NCBI RefSeq assembly: GCF_015207505.1
Contig: NZ_JADEWT010000012.1
Span: 1 to 64,000, forward strand
Length of the DNA stretch: 64,000 nt
Direction of reading: 5' to 3'
From: Tychonema sp. LEGE 06208
GTDB lineage: Bacteria; Cyanobacteriota; Cyanobacteriia; Cyanobacteriales; Microcoleaceae
Shown here piece by piece: positions 18,326 through 27,575 of the stretch; positions within the stretch are counted from its first letter, which is position 1; each line of letters opens with the position of its first letter. The position numbers were made by a program, and so were the translations under genes. The notes below the pieces were generated by a model. The model saw only the letters and a program-made list of their open reading frames with translations, was not told where the DNA came from and searched no databases.

Positions 18326-19517
18326 ATGTTAGTTTTTGAGTTTAAATCTTACGGCAAGCAGAATCAGTACAACGCAGTAGATGAAGCAATTCGTACCGCT
18401 CAATTCATTCGTAATAGCTGTTTGCGCTATTGGATGGATAATAAAAAAGTGAGTCGGCACGACTTGAATAAATACTGCGCTGTACTTGCGGCTACGTTCC
18501 CTTTTGCCTCGGAACTAAACTCAATGGCTCGACAATCGAGCGCAGAACGAGCATGGTCTGCTATTTCCAGATTTTACGACAATTGCCAGAAAAAGATTCC
18601 CGGTAAAAAAGGGTATCCACAATTCCAGAAAGACTGTCGTTCGGTAGAGTACAAAACGTCTGGATGGAAACTAGCTGAAGATCGGAAATCAATCAATTTT
18701 ACCGACAAAAAAGGGATTGGGCGATTAAAGCTCAAAGGCACACGCGACTTGCACTTCTACCAAATCAATCAAATCAAAAGGGTAAGATTGGTTAAACGGG
18801 CTTCGGGCGTGTACGTCCAATTCTGTGTAGATGTTGACAGAAGGGAAAACATAGAACCGAATGGCACTACAATCGGATTAGACGTGGGATTAAAAGAATA
18901 TTACACCGACTCGAACGGAACTACGGTGGAAAATCCGAGGTTTTTGAGAAAAGGTGAGAAAGTTCTTAAACGCGCTCAACGTCGCGTATCCAGAAAGGTT
19001 AAAGGTTCAAAAAACAGGGGCAAAGCTAGGCAGATTCTAGGCAAGCGCCACCTCAAAATAAGTAGACAGCGCTCATACCATGCAATAAAACTTGCAAGGT
19101 GCGTAATCTCGTCAAACGATGTAGTCGTCTACGAAGATTTGAGGATCAAAAACATGGCGAAGAATCATTGCTTAGCTAAGTCTATTAACGATGCTTCTTG
19201 GTATCAATTCCGTGTTTGGCTTGAATACTTCGGAAAAGTATTTGAGCGCGTGACGGTGGCGGTAAATCCGCAATATACCAGCCAAGAATGCTCGCGTCTG
19301 CGGTGTAATTGTCAAGAAAACGCTATCCACAAGAACGCACATTTGTAAGTGCGGTTGTGTTTTAGATCGTGACGAAAATGCAGCTAGAAACATCCTAAGT
19401 CGAGGATTAGGTACGGTAGGGCATACCGGAACCTTTGGTCTTGAGCCAAATAACGCTTTAGGAGAGTTGACCTCTACTGTTGTTGGAGAAATCCTACCTC
19501 AGCAAGTCGGCTCATAG
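18326..19517 (+). pseudogene. tnpB: TnpB, RNA-guided nuclease of IS200/IS605, frameshifted
   Basis: A ribosome site GGGAGG precedes the ATG. The first 340-codon frame has the helix-turn-helix region, the RuvC-like Asp in IGLDVGLKEYYTD and the Glu in VVYEDLRIKNMAKNH. One extra C at about 19298 shifts the frame within the zinc ribbon. Removing it restores ECSRCGVIVKKTLSTRTH, CKCGC and LDRDENAARNIL, then a tail to TAG at 19515-19517. The encoded product therefore lacks the Zn ribbon and the third catalytic Asp and should be inactive as a nuclease. Confidence 0.88.
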
Positions 19518-19556
19518 ATTAAAGAATCTCCGCGCGTTCACGCCGGAGAGTGTCAA
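19518..19556 (+). other. IS605-type right-end hairpin, likely 3' end of an omega RNA scaffold
   Basis: The sequence just after the tnpB reading frame folds as TCTCCGCGCG-TTCA-CGCCGGAGA and ends GTGTCAA. In related elements the transcript of the tnpB 3' end plus this region forms the guide RNA, and the bases beyond (here from about 19557) serve as guide. This is from family knowledge; no expression evidence is in the sequence. Confidence 0.45.
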
Positions 19557-19839
19557 GTAGCGAATTGATTCATTTTGTACTTGACTCCGAGCCTGATTGA
19601 GCATAAATACTCAATTTGCTGCTCGTAAAAACTCTGGCGGAAATTGGTTGATACATTTATTCCCTAAAAATATATTTTTGTATCTGCCTTTAGATACATT
19701 TTTAATCTTTCTTTAGGTATACTTTGTTAAATGGAGTTGCAGTAGAGCCTGCGTCAGCCACGCCGTCTGGATGAGCCCGATCGCAGTCACTGTTTTTACT
19801 CTGAGTAGTGCTTTAAAAACATAACAGCCAGTGCTAAGC

Positions 19840-20202
19840 ATGAATCATTTAGAACTCGAACAAGAAATTGGGAAGATGGCTAGGGCGATGATGACTCGCA
19901 ATAGCTTAATTGGTAAAGATTTGATTGCCGATCTCAGAGAGCGGCTTTCTGTTGAAAGTGTCGCTGCTTTGATGATTGTCAGTATTGAACGTTTGATTTG
20001 GTCTGACTGCGAGTCGGTGATCTGGAGTTTGACTTATTTGATTCCTGCTGACGTGATGGAAGAAATTCGCCGAATTACGGCGCTGATAGTTTGTCAGCGG
20101 TTGATGGGCAAGGGTTTTGTGCTGGGGAAGGATTTTAGTATTGATGCTGTTGGCCGGTTGTTGTTGAGCGAGACTGCTCAAACAGCGGTTGTGCTTGCTT
20201 GA
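19840..20202 (+). CDS. Hypothetical helical protein
   Basis: From the ATG at 19840 it encodes 120 residues (a GTG three codons earlier is possible). It is helix-rich: MNHLELEQEIGKMARAMM, then LIADLRERLSVESVAALMIV and DVMEEIRRITALIVCQRLMG. No signal peptide or membrane span is visible. I recognise no family. TATACT at 19718-19723 may be a -10 box, but it is 117 bases from the start. It stands alone between the IS element and a TPR gene. Confidence 0.6.
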   Translation: MNHLELEQEIGKMARAMMTRNSLIGKDLIADLRERLSVESVAALMIVSIERLIWSDCESVIWSLTYLIPADVMEEIRRITALIVCQRLMGKGFVLGKDFSIDAVGRLLLSETAQTAVVLA

Positions 20203-20528
20203 ATTTGGCAAGCAGAGGTTGGAGCCACCAGCACTGTGGAATTTTCACTATTTTTGTAACTGGAAACCTAATTCGCGATGCGGTAATAGTTGCTTGACTC
20301 GCGCAGATTTCTGATTCGCAGCAGCTCCAACCAGCGATGAGTGTGGTTAGCTAAAAGAGCTTTTCGTCTTGGGAAAGTAGTTAGTTTCGATCGCAAATAG
20401 TTGAGGTTGTTACGGGCGGTTTGTACGGGCGATCGCCCTGTATCAAAATTTTCCAAGTTTTAGTGGAATTACAGTTTAACTCCGCAGATTGTTTGTGTAA
20501 AATCATCCCTAAGATAGATGCAAATATT

Positions 20529-21551
20529 ATGAACTTAATCCAAAACTTGGAAGCTGCTTGGTATTATCATTTGGGCTCGCGCCTCCTCGAAGCTAACGAT
20601 CGCGATGGTGCTCTGGCTAACTTTAACAGAGCTTTGAAGTTGCAATCGGATCATTATCAGGCTTGGTTCGGGCGAGGCATGGCTTTGGGCAACTTAGAAC
20701 GGCACTTAGAGGCCTTGAAAAGTTTTGATGAGGCTTTGGCGCTGCAGCCGAATGCGAGTTTTGGCTGGCACAACCGAGCTATTGCTTTAGGAAAGTTGGG
20801 CCGCCCTTGGGAGGCACTCAACAGTTTTGACAGGGCTCTGGAGTTCAACCCCTGTTCGGCGAGTATTTGGCACAACCGAGGATTGACGCTGATCGATATG
20901 GGGCTTTTCCATAAGGCTGTTCTGAGTTTCGATCGCTCTTTAAGTTTGGAGCCAGAGGTTGCTGGGGCGTGGTACAACCGAGGTAATGCTTTGTTGGAAC
21001 TCAAGCTTTACTATCAGGCGCTCAACAGTTTCGATCGCGCGATCGAGTTTAACCCAGACGATGCGAATGCTTGGTACAATCGCGGTCTAGCTGCTAACTC
21101 AATGGGACTTTACAAACAAGCAGTGGCTAGTTTTAGCCGATCGATCGCTCTGAAACCAAGCGGAACTGAAGCTGTGGGCGAACGGAGAGTCGCTTTAGCG
21201 AAATTAGTCGGTTTCAATCATAAAAATAGTAAGTTCACTCCCACATCAGAGTGTGGTTTTGAGGATTATTTGATTTGGTACAACCGGGGTGTGGAATTAG
21301 CGCGAAAAGGCTCCTACTCGGAGGCAATTGCTTGTTACGAAACAGTCTTAGAAATTAATCCTGATTTTGCTAATGCTTTTTACAATAAAGCTTGTTGTTA
21401 TGCTCTACTGGGATTTGTTGATTTAGCCCTTGACAATTTGCAGCGGGCTGTGGAGTTTATCCCTAATTTATACCGAGAACTAGCTTTGGCTGATTCGGAT
21501 TTAAGCTGCATTTGGAAACAAGAACGTTTTGCAGCGCTGATCCGAGGTTAG
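20529..21551 (+). CDS. Tetratricopeptide repeat protein
   Basis: From ATG at 20529 it encodes about 340 residues. Upstream in-frame codons lack a good start and look non-coding. At least seven 34-residue TPR units follow, each with the W/Y-x-x-G-x-A and A-x-x-x-F/Y-x-x-A-L pattern, for example AWFGRGMALGNLERHLEALKS and AWYNRGNALLELKLYYQALNS. No signal peptide or enzyme domain is present, so it is probably a cytoplasmic scaffold. Its partner is unknown. The last unit and PNLYRELALADSDLSCIW form a cap. A rho-independent terminator follows 15 bases after the stop. Confidence 0.88.
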   Translation: MNLIQNLEAAWYYHLGSRLLEANDRDGALANFNRALKLQSDHYQAWFGRGMALGNLERHLEALKSFDEALALQPNASFGWHNRAIALGKLGRPWEALNSFDRALEFNPCSASIWHNRGLTLIDMGLFHKAVLSFDRSLSLEPEVAGAWYNRGNALLELKLYYQALNSFDRAIEFNPDDANAWYNRGLAANSMGLYKQAVASFSRSIALKPSGTEAVGERRVALAKLVGFNHKNSKFTPTSECGFEDYLIWYNRGVELARKGSYSEAIACYETVLEINPDFANAFYNKACCYALLGFVDLALDNLQRAVEFIPNLYRELALADSDLSCIWKQERFAALIRG

Positions 21552-21566
21552 TTTTAAATAAAAAAT

Positions 21567-21591
21567 AGCTCGCCGGTGGGGCGAGCTTTTG
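21567..21591 (+). terminator. Rho-independent terminator after the TPR gene
   Basis: AGCTCGCC (21567-21574) pairs with GGCGAGCT (21580-21587) across a 5-base loop, followed by TTTT. It ends the plus-strand TPR transcript and lies in the convergent gap with the minus-strand exported protein. Confidence 0.75.
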
Positions 21592-21645
21592 TGGCCGGGC
21601 GACGGAAATTCGATCGCCCACAAAGAGTTTTTTGGCCATCTCGAT

Positions 21646-22440
21646 CTAACGTACAGAAACTTTGATGGAGGGCTTGACTGGCCTTTTGGCAACTACTAGC
21701 ACTTTGTAAATGCCGGATTCGGGAAGTTCAGCAAAAGTTTGACCTTCGCCTTGATCTAGGAGTTGTCCCGACGGAGATTCGATCGCCACACCGAGATTTT
21801 TGCTGTTAGCACTCACCCTAATTGTCTGTCCCTGTTTTCCTGGAACTGTGAGGGGCTGGATTTGGTAGCCGGACATTTTGAGTTTGACTGTGGCTTCTTT
21901 TTCTCCGAATGCGATGGGCATTGCGCGATCGGGCCTGTAAATCCACTTGGCGTTAAAGTCGCGTCCGATTACAAAGCTGCTGGTTTCACCTTTCGGGGTG
22001 ACTCGCAGGCGGTAGATTCCCGAGTCTGGTAACTGGCCGATCCACTGATTGTCGCTTTTTTCAATAACTCCCAGATTCTCCCCGTTGGGGCTGTAGAGTT
22101 CGGCTGTCAGTTGTCCCGCCCACAGCGAGAGTGTGAGTTCTCGTCCTTTGATACCTTCAAAAATATAGGTGGTTGGTTGGTTGATGGTGGCTCGAATTTG
22201 TGAGGTTGACATTCGCTCGATCGGCTCTATCTTCGCAACTGAGTCAGATGTAGCTGGCATGGGCTCGATCGGTTCTACGTTGGCAACAAAGGTAGAAGTA
22301 GCGGGTTGGTTAACGGTTTCTGTAATTTCCGAGGCGGCCATCCGATCGCCCGGTGCAATTTTTGGGGCTACAGGGCTGGCAAATACTGATTTTGCCGTCA
22401 TCATTAGTAGCATTCCAGTCAGTAAAATTAGTTTTTTCAT
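21646..22440 (-). CDS. Exported protein with PPC-like beta domains
   Basis: The ATG at 22438-22440 is chosen because it starts a clean signal peptide, MKKLILLTGMLLMMTAKSVF, cleaved near ASA-type FASP. The frame stays open 33 codons upstream but those are not peptide-like. The mature part repeats short PATSxxVA(N/K)(V/I)EPIE phrases. It then has a beta-sandwich region resembling pre-peptidase C-terminal domains (YIFEGIKGRELTLSLW, GENLGVIEKSDNQW, DSGIYRLRVTPKG) and a second beta block (GQTIRVSANSKNLGV, ESGIYKVLVVAK). It is probably periplasmic or secreted; no catalytic motif. Confidence 0.72.
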   Translation of the reverse strand: MKKLILLTGMLLMMTAKSVFASPVAPKIAPGDRMAASEITETVNQPATSTFVANVEPIEPMPATSDSVAKIEPIERMSTSQIRATINQPTTYIFEGIKGRELTLSLWAGQLTAELYSPNGENLGVIEKSDNQWIGQLPDSGIYRLRVTPKGETSSFVIGRDFNAKWIYRPDRAMPIAFGEKEATVKLKMSGYQIQPLTVPGKQGQTIRVSANSKNLGVAIESPSGQLLDQGEGQTFAELPESGIYKVLVVAKRPVKPSIKVSVR

Positions 22441-22899
22441 GTCACGCTTGCCAGGGGTAATCAGTTGTATATGTTTACTTGTGTGGTGCTGTTTGCACCG
22501 GATTAAATTTGCCGATCGCGCGATCGGCGTCATCAGCATAGAGGATACAGCTAAATATTTCGTAATTTCACAAAAATTCGCGGTAGCAGATGGCCCTGCC
22601 GAAGCTAAATAGTAGCCTTGGTCGATCGGACATTTCCACCATATTCCCTACCCATAATATCATCGGATCGTCCTAGTAATTTGGTCAATAAAAATTCAAG
22701 CTTTTGCCCAAAAACTTGCTAAAAAAATGCCAACAACCAAAAAAACGCGGTGTCTGGGTTCAAAGAGAGGCTTTGCTACCAGAAAACTGCCCTTCACCCA
22801 GCGGGGGTTACAGCCTCTACTGTTAACTGCTGCGAGGGCGATCGGCTTCTAGAGCTTGCACAGTGCACCTTACTAACCCCAAACAACATAATTTGCTTG
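22441..22899. other. Gap upstream of the exported protein, no gene seen
   Basis: The first 120 bases would hold the promoter of the minus-strand exported protein. The remainder has no open frame with coding character and no clear RNA structure. Confidence 0.4.
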
Positions 22900-23105
22900 T
22901 CATATCAATTCCGGTTGTACTCCTCATGATGTTGATTGTTGATTGTTGACTGTTAACCGTTAACCGTTAACAGTCAACAGTGAATTTACTATTCCGATGA
23001 AGAGAGGATTTGATATCATATCATGTCCGGTCGATTACTATCACAAACACGGTTTGTAATGCGGACTAAAGTCCGCTTTCATGTTGCGAAGTTTAGTCCA
23101 CACTA
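22900..23105. repeat. Dispersed element plus GCGGACTAAAGTCCGC palindrome
   Basis: 22903-23015 reads CATATCAATTCCGGTTG..CTCCTCATGAT, then heptanucleotide units, then CAGTGAATTTACTATTCCGATGAA..GGATTTGATATCA. The same element lies inverted at 54414-54510. At 23061-23075 GCGGACTAAAGTCCGC is a palindrome of a type common in these genomes, related to those at 48559-48619 and 61666-61708. Confidence 0.65.
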
Positions 23106-23230
23106 AGAACCTTAAGCGCGTGTGGCGCGAGCTAAAAACCAGAATTTTTAGGGTGCGGCAAGCCGCAATATTTAACACAAACGCAACGAATTATATAAAC
23201 CCGCTCTCTGCCACCGGAGGTTTACTCCCA

Positions 23231-23953
23231 CTACGAATTAGAGAGGATGTTGAGGTAAGCTTGCACTGTATTGGACAATCCCATTTCTAGCGCTTCCGCA
23301 ATTAAAGCGTGACCGATAGATACTTCTAGGATATTAGGAATTGAGCAAAATGTAGCTAAATTTTGCAAATTTAAATCGTGTCCGGCATTCACTCCCAAAC
23401 CTACTGATTGAGCTGCTTTAGCTGCTAAGGCATATTGTGGCAAAACAGATTCTACTTTACCTTCACGAAAAGCAGTTGCATAGGGTTCCGTGTACAGTTC
23501 TACGCGATCGGCTCCAACTTCTTTTGCTAGGGGCATGAGAGCAGGATCTGCATCCATAAACAAGCTGACTCTGATGCCGTTATTTTTTAATTTTTCAATA
23601 ATTGGTAAAAGCCGAGATCGATTTTCGGGAATATTCCAACCGCTATCGGATGTTAGCACGTCGGGAGCGTCCGGCACTAAGGTACACTGAGCCGGTTTCA
23701 CATCGCAAACTATATCCATAAATGGCGGCTGAAACGGATTTCCTTCGATATTGAACTCGACAGTTAGCATTTTGGCTAAGTCGTAAACATCGGCAGCTTT
23801 GATGTGCCTTTCGTCGGGGCGGGGATGGACTGTAACGCCGTGGGCTCCGGCGGCAATTACTGTTTTTGCGGCTTCGGTAACGCTGGGAATGCCGATGTTT
23901 CGAGAGTTTCTGAGGAGGGCGATTCTGTTGATGTTGACGCTGAGTTTTGTCAT
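23231..23953 (-). CDS. pdxJ: Pyridoxine 5'-phosphate synthase
   Basis: The 240-residue TIM-barrel enzyme condenses 1-deoxyxylulose 5-phosphate with 3-amino-2-oxopropyl phosphate in the DXP-dependent vitamin B6 pathway. It has LSVNINRIALLRNSRNIGIP at the N-terminus, GVTVHPRPDERHI with the catalytic His, CTLVPDAPDVLTSDSGW, and GLGVNAGHDLNLQNL. The length is as expected. It stands alone, with a repeat-filled gap on the downstream side and a nucleotidyltransferase gene upstream on the same strand. Confidence 0.95.
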   Translation of the reverse strand: MTKLSVNINRIALLRNSRNIGIPSVTEAAKTVIAAGAHGVTVHPRPDERHIKAADVYDLAKMLTVEFNIEGNPFQPPFMDIVCDVKPAQCTLVPDAPDVLTSDSGWNIPENRSRLLPIIEKLKNNGIRVSLFMDADPALMPLAKEVGADRVELYTEPYATAFREGKVESVLPQYALAAKAAQSVGLGVNAGHDLNLQNLATFCSIPNILEVSIGHALIAEALEMGLSNTVQAYLNILSNS

Positions 23954-24036
23954 GGGATTGGAAGTTGCGGATGTTTGTTGATTTTTAATTTTAACCGCTG
24001 ATGAACGCTAATGAACGCTGATTTTTTTTCCGGCTG

Positions 24037-24816
24037 TTAATTGGGTTGATTTGGATGGTTTTGCATCAGCTTTTCCGCAAGCGGTAAGGTTTCGGCAAAA
24101 ATCGCCTCTGCTGTTTGGTGTTTTGCTGCTAAATCTTCTAGATTGGTAATGCAGAAAAGCGGTGCGGTGCGATCGACTATTTGGGACGGAAAATCTCGGC
24201 TAAAATATTTGAGTTGAAAGTCGTATCTGTGTGGACGATAAATCATGCCCAACAGTTCAACTAAGGGTAGAAGTGTCCAATTGTGATAGTTGCCGATCGC
24301 CTCTACTATGTGTCCGCGATAAATCTCTTTTTTTACCAGAGGTTGCAGCAAATTAAAACGATTTTTTATTTCGTTGAAGCGAATTTGCATTGGGGCAAAA
24401 TGCTGGTTTGTATCCAAATGAGCGGGTACAATTAGATTGGCTTTGTCAAAGGCGATCGGGACTTTTCCGTGTCTCTCGATTTCGAGAAATTCGTTGCGGC
24501 TGCTGCGCCGGAAAACGGCAAAATCAATTAGCAAGAATTGCGGGGTTTCTTTTAGCCGCCAGAAGCACTGCGATTGACCGTGCCAAGCGGGTTCGGTAAC
24601 TCGATATTTGAGTTCGATTTCGCTAATTTGTGCGAGGGCTTTTTCGACAATTTCAAAGGTTTCTTCGACGCAGTTATCTGCAACGACAACTGCAATGTCG
24701 ATGTCTGACCATTCGTCGGTGTATCCGTGGGCTGCTGAACCTCCTTGCCACAAAGCTAAAACAAAATCTAAAGGTTGTAGGGTGGAAACAATCTTTTCGA
24801 GAATGATTTGTCTCAT
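24037..24816 (-). CDS. Nucleotidyltransferase-domain protein
   Basis: The 259-residue protein has the polymerase-beta-type signature ALWQGGSAAHGYTDEWSDIDIAVVV near residues 19-45, giving the GGS and the DxD metal site. A third acidic residue may be D in LLIDFAVFRR. The rest is helical (KKEIYRGHIVEAIGNYHNWT), resembling small streptomycin- or kanamycin-type nucleotidyltransferases. It could modify a small molecule or a protein; no resistance claim can be made. It is divergent from the Tab2 gene across a 270-base gap. Confidence 0.75.
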   Translation of the reverse strand: MRQIILEKIVSTLQPLDFVLALWQGGSAAHGYTDEWSDIDIAVVVADNCVEETFEIVEKALAQISEIELKYRVTEPAWHGQSQCFWRLKETPQFLLIDFAVFRRSSRNEFLEIERHGKVPIAFDKANLIVPAHLDTNQHFAPMQIRFNEIKNRFNLLQPLVKKEIYRGHIVEAIGNYHNWTLLPLVELLGMIYRPHRYDFQLKYFSRDFPSQIVDRTAPLFCITNLEDLAAKHQTAEAIFAETLPLAEKLMQNHPNQPN

Positions 24817-25085
24817 GGAATTAAGCTATACTGTTGGTTTTCCCCGGGTTCCACAAGTTTAGCAAATATCGCGGGTTGAGATTGCTGTGGCATAGTTGTG
24901 CTAGACATTGCTAATGTGTCCGATTGTGTGCTGCGGAAAATTATAGGGGAAGCTGCAAGCGAGAGTGGCAATTTTTGGGAAAGTACGATCGCCCGCTGCG
25001 AGAAAATCAGTCTTAAGTTATCGCTCATCAGAAACTTGCCCGCTGTCCGGTAACATGAGAAAGGATTAATTTTTAACAGCGCGGC

Positions 25086-25946
25086 ATGGCTACTATTTGG
25101 GAACTTGACTTTTACAGCCGTCCAATTATAGACGAGCGAGGAAAAAAGAAATGGGAAGTGTTGATTTGCGAAAGCCCGCTGAATGTAAGCGACAAGGCAG
25201 AATCTCTGTTTCGCTACTCGCAATTTTGCCCGAGTACAACGGTGAATTCCCTGTGGCTGGCTGGCGCGATTAAAGATGCGATCGCCTCTGCACCGAAACG
25301 CCCCGAAAAAATCCGCTTTTTCCGCCGCCAAATGGCGAACATGATTACCAAAGCCTGTGAGGAGTTGGACATTCCCGCAGCCTCCAGCCGCCGCACCCTC
25401 GCCCTCAGCCTGTGGCTGGAAGAACGGATGCAAAACGTTTATCCCGCCGAACCGGGCTATCAAGCCGCTCCCAACCCGAGCGTTCAATTTGTACCCGAAA
25501 CGCCCGTGGCGCTGCCGGACGCTTTAATCGGCGAAAAATGGGCGTTTGTGAGTTTGCCGATCGCAGCTTTTGATGAAATGTCCGAGTGGGATATCGGATT
25601 TGGCGAAGCTTTCGGGCTACCGATGACAAAGCTGCCGCCTGAAACGCAAATTCCAGGGCTGATCGTCTATTCGTCGAGAGCAACAGCTTTGGCTGGTTGG
25701 ATGTCGGGTTTGGAGTTGGCTTTTATCAAATTTGAGACTGGCCCGCCAGCTAGGCTGGTGTTAGATACAGGAGCTAACGATCGCTGGATTTTAGCTAATC
25801 TTAGAGACGCAGCCATTGAGAGAGAAGCAAAAGGATTTGAAGCGGCGAAAAAACAAGCAAGAAAAGTACATTTTTTAGCAATTCAGTCGAATCCACAATC
25901 GGAATCCTTCGCCGGATTTTGGCTGCTGCACGAACTAAGTATTTAG
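25086..25946 (+). CDS. Tab2/Atab2 family RNA-binding protein (DUF1092)
   Basis: The 286-residue protein begins ATIWELDFYSRPIIDERGKKKWE, the family hallmark, followed by SLFRYSQFCPSTTVNSLWL and KIRFFRRQMANMITKACEEL. In chloroplasts Tab2/Atab2 bind the psaB 5' leader and support translation of photosystem I subunits. A similar role in cyanobacteria is inferred. It appears full length and cytoplasmic. A long heptanucleotide array starts at its stop codon. Confidence 0.9.
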   Translation: MATIWELDFYSRPIIDERGKKKWEVLICESPLNVSDKAESLFRYSQFCPSTTVNSLWLAGAIKDAIASAPKRPEKIRFFRRQMANMITKACEELDIPAASSRRTLALSLWLEERMQNVYPAEPGYQAAPNPSVQFVPETPVALPDALIGEKWAFVSLPIAAFDEMSEWDIGFGEAFGLPMTKLPPETQIPGLIVYSSRATALAGWMSGLELAFIKFETGPPARLVLDTGANDRWILANLRDAAIEREAKGFEAAKKQARKVHFLAIQSNPQSESFAGFWLLHELSI

Positions 25947-26279
25947 TCAGTGGTTAGTGGTTAGTGGTTAGTGGTTAGTGGTTAGTGGTTAGTTGTTAGT
26001 GGTTAGTGGTTAGTTGTTAGTGGTTAGTTGTTAGTGGTTAGTTGTTATTAGCTAATATCAACTGCTTGGTGCCTAATGCTTAATGTCAACTGCTTTCCTA
26101 ACAACTAACAACTGCCAACAACCAACTGCTTTCCTAACAACTGCTTTCCTAACAACTGACAACTGCCAACAACCAACTGCCAACAACCAACTGCTTTCCT
26201 AACAACTGCTTTCCTAACAACTAACAACTGCCAACTGCTTTCCTGCCAACTGCTTTCCTGCCAACTACCAACTACAAAA
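25947..26279. repeat. Paired heptanucleotide arrays between tab2 and pmbA
   Basis: 25947-26048 is T/G-rich (GTTAGTG units, about 14 copies). 26090-26279 is A/C-rich (CTAACAA and CTGCCAA units mixed with a 14-base CTGCTTTCCTAACAA-type phrase repeated seven times or more). The second block runs up to the pmbA ATG. It fills the whole gap. Confidence 0.85.
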
Positions 26280-27575
26280 ATGACCAATCACCAATCAGCA
26301 GAACAACTGCTAGAATTAGCAACCAAAGCAGGTGCCGAAGCTGCTGAGGTATTGGAATCGCAATCGCTCTCGCGGCCGGTATTTTTTGAAGCAAACCGCC
26401 TCAAACAGCTAGAAACCGCCCAAGCAGAAGGTATTGCTCTGCGACTGTGGCGGGACGGGCGGCCTGGGTTGGCGGTGGCCTACGGGCCCGTGGAACCGCA
26501 GATTTTGGTCGATCGGGCGATCGCGCTTTCGCAACTAAACGAACCGGAAACCATCGAACTTGGCACCGGGGAAAAAGTTGTGTATCCCGATCTCGGAGTG
26601 TCGGTGCCGGCCGAACAGCTAGTAAACTGGGGAAAAGAGGCGATCGCGATCGTCCGCCAAGCCTATCCCGAAAGCCTCTGCACCGCCGAACTCGACTGCG
26701 AAATCGAAAGCACCCGCTTGCTGAACACACTAGGCTTGGATTGCAGCCACACCGACACCACCCTCAGCGGTTACTTGTCAGCAGAATTAGTGCGGGGCGA
26801 AGATTTCCTCAACATTTGGGAAGGCGAAACCGAACGCGGTACCCTCGACTTAAACACTAGCGCCCAGCGGGTTTTGCAGCGGTTGGAATGGGCGAAAGAT
26901 AATGTTGCCCCCGCCACCGGGCGCGTGCCGGTGCTGTTTACAGCCAAAGCCGCCGATTTGCTGTGGGGGACTCTCTGTGCGGCATTGAATGGCAAACAGG
27001 TACTAGAAGGCGCTTCGCCTTGGAGCGATCGACTAGGCCAACAAGTGACATCGCCCCTTGTCACCCTCTGGCAGCAGCCGGATATCGGGCCCTATAGCTG
27101 TCCTTTTGATGACGAAGGCACTCCCACTCGCGCGATCGTCTTGATCGACAGCGGAGTATTGCAGCTATTTTATACCGATCGCACCACCGGTCGAGCCCTG
27201 GGAAGCGGCACCACCGGCAACGGATTTCGCCCTGGTTTGGGCAGCTATCCCACACCGAGTTTGTTTAATGTTTTAATTAAACCAGGTTCCCTTTCATTAA
27301 TCGATTTAATCGCTAAATTAGACGACGGAATTGTAGTCGATCAAACCCTAGGTGGCAGTGCCGGAATTTCCGGCGACTTTTCCATTAACGTCGATCTCGG
27401 CTACCGAGTCAAAAAAGGTCAAATAGTAGGCAGAATCAAAGACACAATGGTAGCCGGCAACGTCTACAGCGTCCTCAAACAATTAGTAGAATTAGGAGGA
27501 GATTGCGAGTGGAACGGTTCTTGCCACACACCATCTGTAATTGTAGAAGGATTGTCCGTCACCGGCAAAAACTAA
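26280..27575 (+). CDS. pmbA: TldD/PmbA family protein, PmbA (TldE) subunit
   Basis: The 431-residue protein matches the TldE/PmbA half of the TldD-TldE heterodimeric zinc protease. It lacks HExxxH, as TldE does. Family blocks are ANRLKQLETAQAEGIALRLW, LFTAKAADLLWGTLCAALNG, PFDDEGTPTRAIVLIDSGVL and GISGDFSINVDLGYRVKKG. The catalytic partner TldD lies at 39195-40562 on the other strand. Known roles include cutting leader peptides of modified peptides and degrading unfolded substrates. The first codons after ATG (ACCAATCACCAATCA) look like two heptanucleotide units, so the array may have altered the N-terminus, and no Shine-Dalgarno is present. Confidence 0.88.
   Translation: MTNHQSAEQLLELATKAGAEAAEVLESQSLSRPVFFEANRLKQLETAQAEGIALRLWRDGRPGLAVAYGPVEPQILVDRAIALSQLNEPETIELGTGEKVVYPDLGVSVPAEQLVNWGKEAIAIVRQAYPESLCTAELDCEIESTRLLNTLGLDCSHTDTTLSGYLSAELVRGEDFLNIWEGETERGTLDLNTSAQRVLQRLEWAKDNVAPATGRVPVLFTAKAADLLWGTLCAALNGKQVLEGASPWSDRLGQQVTSPLVTLWQQPDIGPYSCPFDDEGTPTRAIVLIDSGVLQLFYTDRTTGRALGSGTTGNGFRPGLGSYPTPSLFNVLIKPGSLSLIDLIAKLDDGIVVDQTLGGSAGISGDFSINVDLGYRVKKGQIVGRIKDTMVAGNVYSVLKQLVELGGDCEWNGSCHTPSVIVEGLSVTGKN

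Larger units (their letters stand above)
18176..19556 (+). mobile_element. IS200/IS605-type element carrying only tnpB
   Basis: The left side holds a small hairpin (CCCTG 18183-18187, CAGGG 18199-18203) followed by GGGATGAAAGGTCACGGGAGA, typical of left ends in this family. The right side holds TCTCC..GGAGA (19527-19549) followed by GTGTCAA, the typical right-end hairpin. There are no terminal inverted repeats, as expected. No tnpA (Y1 transposase) is present, so movement would need TnpA in trans. Boundaries are estimated to within about ten bases. Confidence 0.7.

Noticed and set aside
19290-19310. Programmed frameshift in tnpB
   Set aside because: No slippery heptamer or downstream pseudoknot is evident, and this family does not normally use frameshifting for TnpB; a simple insertion explains it.
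20268-20456. 62-codon minus-strand frame upstream of the TPR gene
   Set aside because: No ribosome site, Arg/Asn-biased, no recognisable family; could be a relic but cannot be supported.
23081-23290. 69-codon frame next to pdxJ
   Set aside because: Begins in a dispersed palindrome and overlaps the pdxJ 3' end on the other strand; no coding character.
24813-25487. 224-codon minus-strand frame overlapping the Tab2 gene start
   Set aside because: Antisense to the well-supported Tab2 gene; low-complexity composition typical of a shadow.
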